Source: Conus ventricosus
Taxonomy: Eukaryota; Mollusca; Gastropoda; Neogastropoda; Conidae
Direction of reading: 5' to 3'
Length of the DNA: 64,000 bases
NCBI GenBank assembly: GCA_018398815.1
Contig: CM031614.1
Coordinates: 46,452,873-46,516,872, forward strand
This document shows, piece after piece, positions 49,672 through 60,480 of the stretch (positions within the stretch are counted from its first letter, which is position 1; each line of letters opens with the position of its first letter). The notes beneath the pieces were generated by a model. That model saw only the letters and a list, made by a program, of their open reading frames with translations, was not told the DNA's origin and searched no databases. The translations under genes and the position numbers were made by a program.

Positions 49672-52643
49672 GGAAAGGTTTAAAAGATGTGGGAAGAAAA
49701 GGGGGATGTAATGGCGGAAAATGGTGATGACAGAGTGGGGCAGGAAAGCAGGGACCGTTTGGGGAAATGTTAAAAAAAGACGTTATGATTTGGATTGGGG
49801 GATGGGTTTATGATGATGATATTGGGTGAAGATGTGAGGGGGCAGGGGGAAACAAGGGGCCGTTTAAAGAAAGTGGGAAGGAAAGGGTGTTTTATGAAAG
49901 TGATGAAAGGGGATGTTGTGATTAAGATGTTTATGGGCAGGGAAAGCAAGGACCATTTTTAAGAAGTGTGGGGAAAAAGGAAAGTTTTATGAATTTTGGG
50001 TGAGTTGGGATGAAGATATGTGTTGGGGCAGGAAAACAAAGGGCCCGTTTAAGAATGGGGGAAAAAAGGAGTTGGGTGATTTTTGAAGGGTGGTGAAGTT
50101 GAAGGGGATGAAGAAAGTTGTTTATGAAGATGGAAAGGGGCAGGAAGCAAGGACCATTTAAAGAAGTGTGGAAGAAGGGGATTTTTGAAAAAAATTTTGT
50201 GATGGGGATGATGAGTGGGTGGTGCCCGGGGAAACAAGGGGCCATTTTTAAAAAGTGTTTTAAAAAGGATGTTGTTTATTTGTGATGGTGATGATGTTGG
50301 TATGATGTGTGGTGAAAAGGGGAAACAAGGGGCCAAATTTTTGGAAAAATGTGGAAAAGGATGTTATTTATTGTTTAGAAAGGGATAGGGTGTGATTGGG
50401 CCGGGAAGCAAGGGGCCGTTGAAGAAGTGGGGAGAAGGAAAGTTTTTGATTGTGAAAATGAGGGTGAGTTTATGGGGAAAGGTGCAGGGGAAACAAAGGG
50501 CCAGTTTGAAGAAGTGTGGAAGAAGGTGTTGATGATTGTAAAGATGGTGATTTAAGATGTGATTTAAGTGATGGTTTCCCGGGGAAACAAAGGGCCCCGT
50601 TTTAAGAAGGGTGGGAGAAAAATGTTATGATTGGGGATGAAGGTGATATGTGAGGGTTTCAGGGGAAACAAGGCCAGTTTGAAGAAAAAGGGGGGAAAGA
50701 AGGTTTTTGATGATTGTGATGATGGTGATGAAGATGATGAAAGAAAGTGGGTGCAGGAAACAAGGACCATTTGAAGGGAAATGTTGGGAAAGAAGGATGT
50801 TGATGATTGGGCATGATGGTGATGATGTGAAGGTGCAGGGAAGGGAAGGACCCGTTTGAAAAAGTGTGGGGGAAAAGGGTGTTATGTTTTTGGAAAGATG
50901 GTGTTTTGTTATGTGAAAGTGCGGGAAGCAAGGGACCAAAATTTTAAAAAGGTGGGAGAAGGATGTTGGGATTTGAAAGGGTGGTGATGAAAAGGGGGTG
51001 AGGGTTTGATGGTGAGGGAAGCAAAGGACCAGTTTGAAGAAAGGGGGGAGGGAAAGGGGTTGATGATTGTTTAAAGATGGTATGATGGATGAAAGTTTAT
51101 GGTGCAGGGAAGCCAAAAGGGCAGTTTTTAAGAAGTTGGGGGGGGGAGTTGAGATTGTGATGGGTTGATGATGAAATGATGATGGATGGGCAAGGGAAAC
51201 AAAAGGGCCAGTTTGGGAAAAGTTTGGAAAAGGGTTGGGTATGGGATGATGGGTGATGAGAGGGGATGGTGCAGGGGAAACCCAAAGGGCCTTTTTGAAG
51301 AATGTGGAAGAAGGGTGTTTAGGAAAAAGGGTATTTGGTTTATGATGTGATGGTGGGAGGGAAGCAAGGACCATTTTAAAAAGTGTTGGGGAAGGATTTG
51401 GGTGATTGTTTATAAGGTGGTTTTGGTTAAAGTGTGGTCAGGGGAACAAGTACCCCGTTTAAGAAATGTAAGAAGGGGTTAGATGGTGTTTATGATGGTT
51501 TGAAGTATGGGGCAGGGGAAACAAGGACCCTTTGAAGAAGTGTGGGGGGAAAAGGTTTTTGTTGGGTTTTGTTTTAAGGTGATGATGATGATGTTTATGA
51601 TTGATGGTTTCCAAGGAAAACAAGGCCCAGTTTGAAGAATTTTTGGGAGAAGGATTTGATGAAAATTTTGGGGATTGGGTGCAGGGGAAACAAGGACCTG
51701 TTTGAAGAAGTGTGGGGAAAAAGGATGTTTTGGAAATTTTGTTTAAAGGGGAGTTTAAGGGTTATGAAGAAGAAGATGATGTGAAAAGGGGCGGGAAGCA
51801 AGGACCATTTGGGAAAAAGTTGGGAGAAGGATTTGATGATAGTGATGATGGTTTAGGTGCAGGGAAGCCAAAGGGCCCGTTTGAAAAGTTTTGGAAAAAG
51901 GATGTTGAATTGTGATTTATGGTGATGATGATTTTATGAAGTAAGGGGGCAGGGAAAGAAGGGCCAGTTTGAAAATTTTGGGAAAAAGGATGTTTTGATT
52001 GTGATGATGGTGATGGATTATGATTTAAGTTATGGTGCAGGGAAACCCGGGGCCGTTTTTAAGAAAGGGGTTGGGGGAAGGATTTGGGTGTTTTTGAAAG
52101 ATTGGGGATTTGATGGGGCAGGGGAAACAAGGACCAGTTTTTTTTAAAGGGAAAAGGTGGGGGGAAGGAGGGTTTATGATTGTGATGATGGGGGAAAGAA
52201 GATTTATATGTGAAGGTGCAGGGAAAACAAGGGGGCCCGTTTAAAAGTGTGGAGAAGGATTTGATGATTTGTGATCTTTTGGGGATGTATGTGGGTGGTG
52301 CAGGGGGGCAAGAAACCCGTTTTTAAGAATTGGGGGAAAAGGGTGTTTGATTTGTGTTGGGGAATGAAAAAAATTTTTGGGGGCAGGGGAAACAAGGACC
52401 CTTTTTAAAAAAAGTTGGGGAAGGATGTTGATTTAAATTTTGGAGATGTGATGGGCCGGGAAGCAAGGTTTTAGTTTTGGGAAAAAGTTGGGGAAGAAGG
52501 TTTTATGATTGTGAAGATGGTGAAGATGATGAAGAAGATGTTGGGTGGTGCAGGGGAAACAAGGACCGTTTGGAAGGGGAGGAGAAGGGGGACCCCTGGG
52601 GGTTTTGGATTTTGACCCCCCAAAACATTCTTCATGAGCACTC
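49672..52643 (+). repeat. Array of about 34 exon-derived units, mean about 87 bp
   Basis: Units begin at a (T/G)GCAG followed by GGAAGCAAGGACCAGTTTG, then AAGAAGTGTGGGAGAAGGAT, then a GATGATGGTGATGAT-type stretch (variants reflect distortion). Starts fall near 49,672, 49,741, 49,843, 49,937 and so on to 52,551: about 34 units, individually 70-110 bp, mean about 87 (29 codons). In the exon's own frame a unit reads GSKDQFEEVWEKD and then Asp-rich sequence. GSKDQ..(K/E)EVWE is the nucleobindin sequence preceding its first EF-hand. The first unit follows a pyrimidine-rich acceptor-like tract (TGCTTCCTTTGC), and only the last runs on into DFDP and KTFF. Confidence 0.85.
52554..52643 (+). CDS. Nucleobindin exon 3' part: last array unit to KTFF
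   Basis: The last unit starts after GGTGCAG at 52,554 as a degraded GSKDQ-type sequence. Unlike the others, it continues through an acidic stretch into GATTTTGACCCC (DFDP) and AAAACATTCTTCATG (KTFFM). In nucleobindins GSKDQ..EVWE..DGLDP..DFDPKTFF immediately precedes the first EF-hand. The roughly 90 nt here match the family's 31-codon length. DFDP and KTFF are in different frames because of extra C residues in the C run, typical of the surrounding sequence. A possible donor is GTAGAA at 52,644. The EF-hand-1 exon that should follow was not seen before 55,285. Confidence 0.7.
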
Positions 52644-53632
52644 GTAGAAAATCAGCATTTTCCCCTTTCCTTCCCCCTCAGCCAGTTTTTCCAACCAAAA
52701 GCTATAAAAACGTTTTTAAAAATCCTGCTAATTTTCCAGAAAACCACCGCATCACCGAACACTTTTTCCGGGTGGGGGGTTGGGGAAAAGAAAAAAAAAA
52801 GATTCCGTTAATTTTAAACAAACCCCTTTAAACTTTAAAAGCGAAAAAGGGGATGTAACTTTAACCCATTTTGACCTTATTTCCTAAGCGGGATTCATTT
52901 CCCTTTGGTGTAAGGGTGCATGGGGAAAAAGCAAGGAAAAACCCGGGGTACTCGGGGAAAAGTCAAAAATTGGTTTTTTTTGGGGGGCTTTACAGAAAAT
53001 GTGAAATTTTTCATGATGGGGTTTTGTTGCCCGGGTCTTTCTGTTTCCACTGTTCTCTTTTACTCACAGTACTATTTTTTTTCCTCAAACAATAGCAAAA
53101 AAAAACCAGGGAAAAGGAAAGCAGTTCTTTGTCCAGTACAATCTAAATGGCGGGTCGTATTGGGCATACAGGAGGTGGGGGGGGCTGTTTTACAGAGAGA
53201 GGGAACTCTGGTTTTTTTTTTTTGTTTTTTTTTTTTTTGGGGTTTCTAGGGCCCAAAAACTAAAAGAAACGTTTAAAATGGAAAAAAAAGGGTTTTGGTT
53301 TTTCAAGATTTGTACCTCTTCTGTAAAGTATGTTGTAAAGTATAACGACAAAATGAATATAGAAAGATCTTATCCAAAATGCCAAAGTATACAGTGTCTC
53401 CAGTACAAAAAAGAAAAAGAAAAACGCCCAAACACAAAAACATGTCTGTACACAAACATACATACATCCCCCCTTCTCCATATCCATCCCTCACACACAC
53501 ACACATGGACATGAATTTTATGCTTATATAATATATTCACACTGTATACACACATGTGCATATACATCACACACATGTGTGTATATATAGATATGTTGAT
53601 ATTTAGATATAGATAGGTTGATATATATTTTA

Positions 53633-53650
53633 TATATATATATATATATA

Positions 53651-53699
<49 letters not shown>
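53633..53699. repeat. (TA)n microsatellite
   Basis: TA-rich run abutting the left arm of the hairpin element. A matching TA tract lies at about 54,352-54,410 on the other side. Confidence 0.92.
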
Positions 53700-53704
<5 letters not shown>

Positions 53705-54280
53705 TAGGTTTTTAAAAAAGAATCTATAAATTGTTTGGAGCGCGTTGCGCTGTCATCGGGATGGTTTTTGGTTTACCCACCGCCGATGTTATATAGCGTG
53801 TGGGCTCCCGTTTGCGGTTGTTTGCACGTGCGGGTTGGTGTTTTTGGGGGCTTTCAGGTTTTTGTTTTGGGTGTATTCACTAACAACGATTTCCATTTAT
53901 GCCTGCAGTTTTTACTATTTGTTTGGTGTTTAAAGTTGCTAAGTGTGGTTTGCATAGTATTAACCATTTTTCAAAAAGGTGCAACCTATGTTTAACTGAA
54001 AAATGGTTAATACTATGCAAACCACACTTAGCAACTTTAAACACCAAAACAGAAATAGTAAACAACTGCAGGCATAATTGGAAATCGTTGTTATGAATAC
54101 ACCCAAAACAAAACCTGAAAGCCCCCAAAAAACACGTGCAGCCAACCGCACGTGCAAACAACGCAGACGGGAGCCCACACGCTATATAACATCGGCGGGG
54201 GGCAAACCAAAAAACCATCCTGATGACAGCGCAACGCGCTTGAAAAAAATTTGTAGATTCTTTTTAAAACCTATTTTAAA
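53700..54280. mobile_element. Hairpin element 3 with hammerhead-like core
   Basis: Arms 53,700-53,973 and 53,997-54,280 are reverse complementary with a 23-nt loop, making one of the largest palindromes in the window. Near each outer end is CC(C/T)GATGACAGCGC-AAC-GCGCT. In the right arm it reads CTGATGA (54,220-54,226), stem-loop, GAAA (54,242-54,245), matching a hammerhead core. No protein-coding capacity. It resembles the arms flanking the Penelope-like fragment at 18.6-19.3 kb in design but not in sequence. Confidence 0.65.
54220..54245 (+). ncRNA. Hammerhead-like core in hairpin element 3
   Basis: CTGATGA matches the consensus CUGAUGA exactly. It is followed by an AGCGC/GCGCT stem with AAC loop and then GAAA. 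The left-arm counterpart is degraded (CCGATGA; CCAAA in place of GAAA). Stems I and III are not established. Confidence 0.4.
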
Positions 54281-54534
54281 CAAATGTTGCTCCCCAAGGG
54301 TTCGAGCACTATCAAAATCATTTTGGTATTTTAACCACATTAATCTTAATCTATATATATATATATATATTATATATATATATAATATTATATATATATA
54401 TATATATATAAAAAGAGAGATATTTAGACACAGACAGATTGAACGAAAGATAGATATCCACACACATGCAAACATAGGAATAAGAAATATGCACACACAT
54501 TCACTCGCACTCATACACACACAGACACACACGT

Positions 54535-54535
<1 letters not shown>

Positions 54536-54600
<65 letters not shown>
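54536..54600. repeat. (CA)n microsatellite
   Basis: About 32 CA dinucleotides. Confidence 0.96.
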
Positions 54601-54605
<5 letters not shown>

Positions 54606-55284
54606 TTTTGTATGGCATACCTCATGAGGCACAACTTTACACACTGGATCATGTTGCATACCTTATGAGGACTGGAAAATGAAAATGGTGAAAAAGCTTG
54701 ACCAGGTTTTCTCGTATAGGAGAGAGATGTAAAATGTCAACGTGTTCTTCTTTTTGCTAAAAAGTCACAGATTCTTGTAAGTGCCACCTTTAGGATGGAA
54801 AAGTACATAATAAGCTTTTGCTTCATTTCATTTATGTTTTGTAACCAATATTGGGAAATAAACACGCACACACATACATATGTATTACACTCCATGAAAC
54901 AATGATGATTCTGTTGTCATGTCTCTTTTCCAAAAAATATATCATGCCATGGCACATTTATTTTCACTTTAGCAGTAACAAAAAAAGTGATGTTAGAATG
55001 CTCAACACCAGCATGGACAAATCATAATGTTGCTTCCTACAAGCTGGACATGAAGTAAAATCAAAACATGGGCAGTTTTTTTTCCCCCCATTTATCATTA
55101 GGCTCATTTTCAGCTGAATTTAGCTCATCCAAGCCTTTCCTATAAATCAGAGTTGTTGTGATTCTTGTTCTGTTCATACCCTTTAATCTCTTACCTGCAT
55201 GTCTCTAACTTCAGAACCTGTTACACCTTCTTAGTACATGACGTCCAACCCTAAGTAATGCTATCAGTAATCTCTTACATGCAG

Positions 55285-55485
55285 CTGGATAAAGTCTACG
55301 ATGCTCGTAACTCTCCTGAAGAGGATGACCCCAACGAGAGGTTTGAGGAGATGAGCCGCATGCGAGAGCACGTTTTTAAGGAGGTTGACACCAACAAGGA
55401 TTTTATGATCACCATGGACGAGTTTCTGACCTACACAGGCAAAGCAGGAGAGAACGCCAAGTTCAAGGAAGATGAAGGATGGGAG
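55285..55485 (+). CDS. Nucleobindin exon: second EF-hand
   Basis: Acceptor TACATGCAG before 55,285; donor GAG|GTCAGT after 55,485. It is 67 codons, phase 0. It starts LDKVYDARNSPEEDD, matching the family's LEKVYDPKNEEDD linker between the two EF-hands. MSRMREHVFKEVDTNKD and MITMDEFL then follow. The Ca2+ loop is DTNKDFMITMDE, with D1, N3, D5, I8 and E12 in place. Position 6 is Phe where a canonical loop has Gly; vertebrate nucleobindins also lack Gly there. The exon ends EDEGWE, the family's conserved S/GWE before TLD. The sequence is clean. Confidence 0.96.
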
Positions 55486-55864
55486 GTCAGTCTGTAGATA
55501 TGCAAGCAATGACCAGTGTGCCCATGACGTGTGTGTGTGTGTGTATGGTTAGTTGTCGGTTATTTGAGTCATCTCAGCACTTCTCTCCCAGCTCCAACAC
55601 TTGCAGTAGGTGCATGTGAAAGGAACAAAAGGCGCTGTCCAAGCAGAAGATTTGGGCTGTCAGTCCTGCACCTTCGGATGCCTTGCACAGGTTGTCAGAG
55701 AGACGCCTTCAGTTGAGGTTCTGTGATCCCAAAATGCAATCTTTGTGTGAGGTTCTCAACAGTTATTGTGAAGTGCCATGAAATTCTGACGCAATCTGAT
55801 TATAATTGTAACTGTTTGACATTGTCTATCCTTTGGCGTGTTTGTCAAAGCAAACAAATGACAA

Positions 55865-55964
55865 ACTTCATGCTATCAAAAAGACATCTAGTAATGAGAA
55901 AGGGAGTGGAAAATACTTCATGCTATCAAAAAGACATCTAGTAATGAGAAAGGGAGTGGAAAAT
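55865..55964. repeat. Perfect 50-bp tandem duplication
   Basis: ACTTCATGCTATCAAAAAGA and the rest of the unit are repeated identically at 55,865 and 55,915, so the duplication is recent. Confidence 0.95.
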
Positions 55965-57034
55965 TAATTTCAGCAACATCGTATACACATATTTTTTTCT
56001 ATTTCACTCCTATGTGCAGGTTTTATTTTTCATTCATTTATTTCATATTGTGTGTGCTGTCAGGGGCTTATTGACACCACCCTGCTCATTCTGGCTTTCT
56101 CATGCACACCAGTATCTGTGATCTTTTCAGTACAGTCCCAGAGCCAGCAGTTCACATGGAGCAATTGATGTGAGCTAGTCATTAAACCACTCGCCATAGA
56201 AGACGCTGCACTGCTGCTGTATCATGCAGGTGATGGTCAGTGGTGTCTGTTCTGATGTAGCATTCACAACACACCAGTCTCTCTGCCCCCAAAGATTCAA
56301 GTTCCATAGCCTAATAGCAGTTTGGGGGTAGTGAACTATTAGAATCCACCATGCCCAGGGCATGGCATGATGGTAAGGCAGGACCCATCCCTCTCCTTCT
56401 GCCACCACAGCCTTACCTGACCTGAATCAGTAACCCATTTATTGCTGGTGGACAGAGAGGGTTTTCAAGCCCTAAAAATCTGACCCCACAAAATGACCCC
56501 ACAAACGGTTCAAACTAATGACACGTCACTCTGCAAGTGAATGCTTGAATCTTCTGTCAAATGGAATAATTGTATGATTACCATGCCAGCTTCAACGTCC
56601 CATTGCTGAGGGAGTCGCCACACCCATCCAACAAGTTTCCACAAACCTGAGATGACACAAAGGCCTCAAGACAAACTCACCATGGAGATGGATGTGGAGA
56701 GGAAATTGACACGGGTCGGCATGAGAGAAGGACGCTGAGGGCCACAGTATCTGACTTGTTTTATAATGCAGTGATACGTGAAGATAATGAATATGATGCA
56801 GTGGAGTTGCAGATTGGTCTGATAAAGAATATCCCCGCAGTGGAGGTTTTTTGGTCAATTTTGGTCTGAGTCTGCCCTTTAAGCTGACGCCTGCTCTTTT
56901 TGGTCAGAAATGCGCTCTGAGACTGCTAAGTGTATGAAATTCAAGTGTGTGCATCCAGTCTTCCTTTTTGATTCCATGGCACTCTGAACCGTTTCAGTAG
57001 GACTGGACTGAGTAATCCCACAAATGCATGCCTC

Positions 57035-57115
57035 TGATGGGGTTCGAACCCACAAACTCATAGTCCACAAACTGCAGCACTAGCCACTGCCTCATGATAG
57101 ATGAGATGGAATGAC
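57035..57115 (-). mobile_element. tRNA-like SINE head fragment
   Basis: On the minus strand, GGCTAGTGCTGC-type sequence is followed about 30 nt later by GGGTTCGAACCCCATC, a strong B-box. The arrangement is that of a tRNA-derived SINE head. The body and target-site duplication were not resolved. Confidence 0.4.
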
Positions 57116-57539
57116 ATCTGGAGGTTGTTTTTTTCTGTTTGTTTTTCTTTGTCTTTTTTATAAGTGTAGTTGCATAGAGAATTTTGGCTGTTCGTAGCAT
57201 GTGTGAAAAGAAAAGCAGCATAGTAAGCGTGTCGGGCCTGCAGCAATCGTGCTTCAGCGACTATTCGGCTGCCTTTATCGCTCATTCAGCTAAGAGCGTA
57301 AAGAAGCAGCCTCATATGCGGCCAGGCCTAACCCCCCTCTTCAGCCTCGCCCTCCCAAACCCAACCTTATCGGAAGCAGGCCCCATCCCGCACCGCATGC
57401 CCGCCCAGCGCTCTTCTCCCCCCTCTTGGCCCACACGAACCTCCCCAAGCACATTTTCATTGTGGCCGTTGGGGACAGCCCAAGAGTGTCTGGACGACCC
57501 TTCTACGGGGGAGCCGGAGCAGGGAGAACTCAGTCCGCT

Positions 57540-57660
57540 ACAAACCCTGCCCCTCGGCCCTCTAGCGGGCAGCCCACCCCTACATGTCCACCAGTGGAGA
57601 CGTATGGCCTCAACCATGGATAGTAGCGTCCTAGAGGAGGGGTTCCGTCTGCCTTGGCCC
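57540..57660 (+). pseudogene. DIRS-like RT N-terminal segment
   Basis: The frame encoding PLAGSPPLHVHQWRRMAST and then VLEEGFRLPWP matches the conserved W-rich start of the DIRS reverse transcriptase region (W...(V/I)L..G(Y/F)RLP). The RT palm motifs that should follow are absent. Confidence 0.6.
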
Positions 57661-58024
57661 ACGAACGCCCTCCCTGATGCATTCTCCCCCTCCCTCCCCA
57701 GCCATACCTCCCGGACCCGGTGTCAATCTCCTGGCTGGTATGAGATTCGTCACATTCCATGATGGTCTCCCGACCCCAGAGAGGTCCTCCGTACACACCC
57801 CTGCCAGAAACCCTTACCCCCTAGGGATGATGGAGTCCCTCGTCCCTCATTCCCCTAGGCAGGTCCCCAAGCACCAACTTCTAGGTGTTCCGTCGTCGAT
57901 GGTCTTGAAACCGCCGACCGCGGGATCATTCCACTCCCCTGGGCCCTTGGTTCCGATGGGCCACGGACGAGTGGCTCGACCTTCCACCCTACCCCCGGGT
58001 TCCCATCTCCCTCCCAACCCTAAC

Positions 58025-58620
58025 CTCTGGAACTCTACACAGACGCTTCCAACTCGGGCAGACACCCACTTGGAGACCCTTCATGCCCCCGGAGTGTGGG
58101 GTTCAGAGACAGCTCACCCCCACATCAATATCCTGGAATTGGAAGCAGCCAGGTTTGCCCTCTTCGACTAACTCCAGGTCTCTCACAGACTTGTTTTCTT
58201 TTTCTTGGACAACACTGCGGTGGCAGGGCATGTCAACAGGGGGGTGGGGGTGGGGGGGTTGCTCCCTAGTCTCTCTCTCCGATCAGAGGCCCTCCTCCGC
58301 TGGTGTCACTATAATGCGGGGAATACCTCTTCGCGTGAGGCACATAGTGGAACCCTCAGTATCTTAGCGGACTCCCTCAGTCGATCCAAGGCCCTCCTCC
58401 TCGGAATGGACCCTCAGCAGGCTACCCTTCTCTCGGTGTGAAAACATTGGGTCAGGCCCATGATCGACCTCTTTGCTCCTCCCTGGTTGGGCCGCATAGC
58501 ATACGCCATCCCTCTATTCCTAATCCCGCACAAGGTGATCAGGAAAGCAAGTCTGGTAAGACCCAGGCTCATCCTCATCGCCCCATGGTGGCCAACCCAG
58601 TTCTGGCTCCCGGACCCCAA
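58025..58620 (+). pseudogene. DIRS-like RNase H region, frame-broken
   Basis: LYTDASNSG (RNase H catalytic-strand motif) is read in one frame at about 58,033. GVWGSETAHPHINILELEAA follows in another, then LDNTAVAGHVNRG, ILADSLSR and LILIAPWWPTQFW. This order is that of the DIRS/Ngaro RNase H domain and its C-terminal tail. At least three frameshifts and a stop (58,439-58,441) separate them, so it is non-functional. Confidence 0.8.
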
Positions 58621-58779
58621 GGCTGTCTCCCATGTTCCCCTCTCCAGTGGGGCACATGTTTGGACATGCTTAGACAGCCTCGCTTGGGTCGCCCCCACTC
58701 CAACCCCAGATGCTCCGCCTCATGCCTGGCTTCTGTGCCAGCCCAATTGTGAACATCTGCCCTCTCCTCCCAATAGACA

Positions 58780-59770
58780 GATCCCAGTCCGTCCTAGACA
58801 TACTCTCGCTAGACCTTCGGGACTTACCTACGGTATCGCGCAGAGTCAGCACATGGTCTCTCTACAATTCTGTTGGGGGAGATGGGTCTCTTGGTGCTCG
58901 GATAACGCTGTTCCCCACGATCGTCCTTCCAATTCCAGTTAGGCAACTTTCTATCCCCCTCCCTCTCCCTAAGGCTCTCTGCTAGCTCCATTCGGGGCTG
59001 CAGTCAGCTATCTGTGCCACTATTCACCAACTCAGCGGCACCCCCTTTTTAGAATAACTCCCTTCTCAGAAAGACTCAAAGGGGGTAGCTGCTAGCTCCG
59101 TTCGGGGCTACAGGCCAACTATCTGTACCACTATTCGCCAACTCGGTGGCCCCCTTCACAGACAGATTGTAAGGGGTAGCTCTACGTGAGTCTCTGTCCC
59201 CAAGGGTGTTCCCTTTGGGACCTCTTCATTCTCCTTGACGCTCTCTGAAAACCCCTTACTGGGGACCCCAGAGACATTGCCTTCCACAGGGACAGTGCTG
59301 TCTCTCTCTCAAGTTTCTTCCCAAATTCTTAGCCAAGAATCAGGAACCGGGCACAGCCTCTCCCTCCCTCGTCATCTGCTCACTCGCGGATATCTGGGAA
59401 AAAGGGAAAGCGGGGGGGCATGGACCTGTACCCTCCTAGGTGTCTGAGATACTACTGGGAATGCTTGCGCCCCAGGCACTCCTCCCAGAGGCGTCTCCTC
59501 ATTCCATCACCCCCAAGCATCATAAAAACTTCTCTCTGGCACTATACTATCTCTAGGTGGCTTTCCTAGACAGTCAGATCTGCTTACGCCCAGGCGTATA
59601 TGGATCTCCCCCGTCGTATCTCTTCAGGCCCATGAGGTCAGAGCGCTGGCCACTTCCGCAGCGTTCCAGCGCTCTATCCCTTTGCGCCACCTCCTGGAGG
59701 CAGCCTACTGGCGTTCGGAAAATCCCTTCCTAAAACTTTTATTCAAGGGATATCCGCATGACCAGGGCTG
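58780..59770 (+). pseudogene. DIRS-like tyrosine recombinase, degraded
   Basis: FCWGRWVSWCSDNAV (about 58,865) matches the recombinase N-terminal helix, and CASSIRG the family's (S/A)ST(I/L)RGY motif. The catalytic HxxR appears as AHEVRALATSAAFQRS near 59,620, followed by AAYWRSENPFLKL, the stretch leading to the catalytic Tyr. A roughly 110-bp direct duplication (58,982 and 59,091) and many frameshifts disable it. The enzyme would integrate circular cDNA in DIRS elements. Confidence 0.75.
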
Positions 59771-60410
59771 ATGGTTCTAAGGGATTTCTTTTGCAGCTAA
59801 CGCAGCCATATCAGTTTCACTGCTAACCCCAAGAACCATTAGGGCACTCGGCCCTCCTCCAATTCCTTTAAATTCTGCTATGGTCTGACATAGTAAAGTA
59901 TATGACGCCAAAATGGGGACTTTGTATTATACTCCCTGTTTAGCTTGTATACTTACCATGTCAGACTCTAATGCCCACCCTACCTTTCCCGCTAGCGCTA
60001 TGGTTCTTGGGGTTACCTTGCGCATATGCCTCGCTGAATGAGGAACAGGAAGTTGACACCGGCTTCTTCCCTGGCGGAAGTAGGGTGGGCATCATGTGAT
60101 AGTCTTATTACTGCATTAGCCACAAAAAATTCGGCCTTTCAGAGCTAACTAACTGCCGTTGAATGCTATGGTCTGACATGGTAAGTATACTAGCCAAACA
60201 GGGAGTATAATACAAACTCCCCATTTTTCCATGGATATTGTCATTACTTTTTTGTGCTAATAGTTGTCAGTTGTTTTAATTTTTAGCTTTGCACTTCATT
60301 TTTGTCAGTGCTGGTTACAAAATATGCCCCTTTTTCATCTTAACCGCCATTCACCTTTGCCCACCCACTTACTCACTCACACACACATGCATGTATGCAC
60401 GCACGCATGC

Positions 60411-60411
60411 A

Positions 60412-60477
<66 letters not shown>
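60411..60477. repeat. (CA)n microsatellite
   Basis: About 33 CA dinucleotides. Confidence 0.96.

Positions 60478-60480
<3 letters not shown>

Larger units (their letters stand above)
36200..53300. other. Distorted consensus block within nucleobindin
   Basis: From about 36.2 kb the sequence texture changes abruptly. Almost every line is dominated by runs of 3-10 identical bases (TTTT, AAAA, CCCC, GGGG). Known repeats and exons inside it are legible but frame-broken, and ordinary texture resumes near 53.3 kb. This is expected of an unpolished or low-coverage consensus and not of biology. Open frames here are mostly artefacts. Recognisable content includes a nucleobindin exon near 48.1 kb, an exon-containing array at 49.7-52.6 kb, a CA-rich segment near 44.8-45.2 kb and repeated AGATAAAGG..AGGCTTTTAAAAA units at about 46.6-46.9 and 47.9 kb. 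Confidence 0.75.
57184..60232 (+). mobile_element. Decayed DIRS-like (tyrosine recombinase) retroelement
   Basis: The order of broken domains matches DIRS-type retroelements: start of the RT region, RNase H, and tyrosine recombinase, ending in inverted-repeat DNA. The insert is GC- and CpG-rich compared with its AT-rich surroundings, a mark of recent or foreign origin. The core of the reverse transcriptase is missing, and frames are broken many times. Near the 3' end, TTTGTATTATACTCCCTGTTT (about 59,924) and its near-complement at 60,195-60,225 form an inverted repeat together with GCTATGGTCTGACAT at about 59,877 and 60,168. Complementary terminal/internal repeats are typical of DIRS elements. 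The left boundary is uncertain. Confidence 0.8.

Noticed and set aside
50625..51374. 249-codon minus-strand frame
   Set aside because: It is the antisense of the GATGAT-rich array, where ATCATC never makes a stop. The plus-strand sequence carries the nucleobindin motif.
49672..52643. CRISPR-like appearance of regularly spaced repeats
   Set aside because: Units are contiguous, not repeat plus unique spacer. The genome is eukaryotic and the unit contains a nucleobindin exon.
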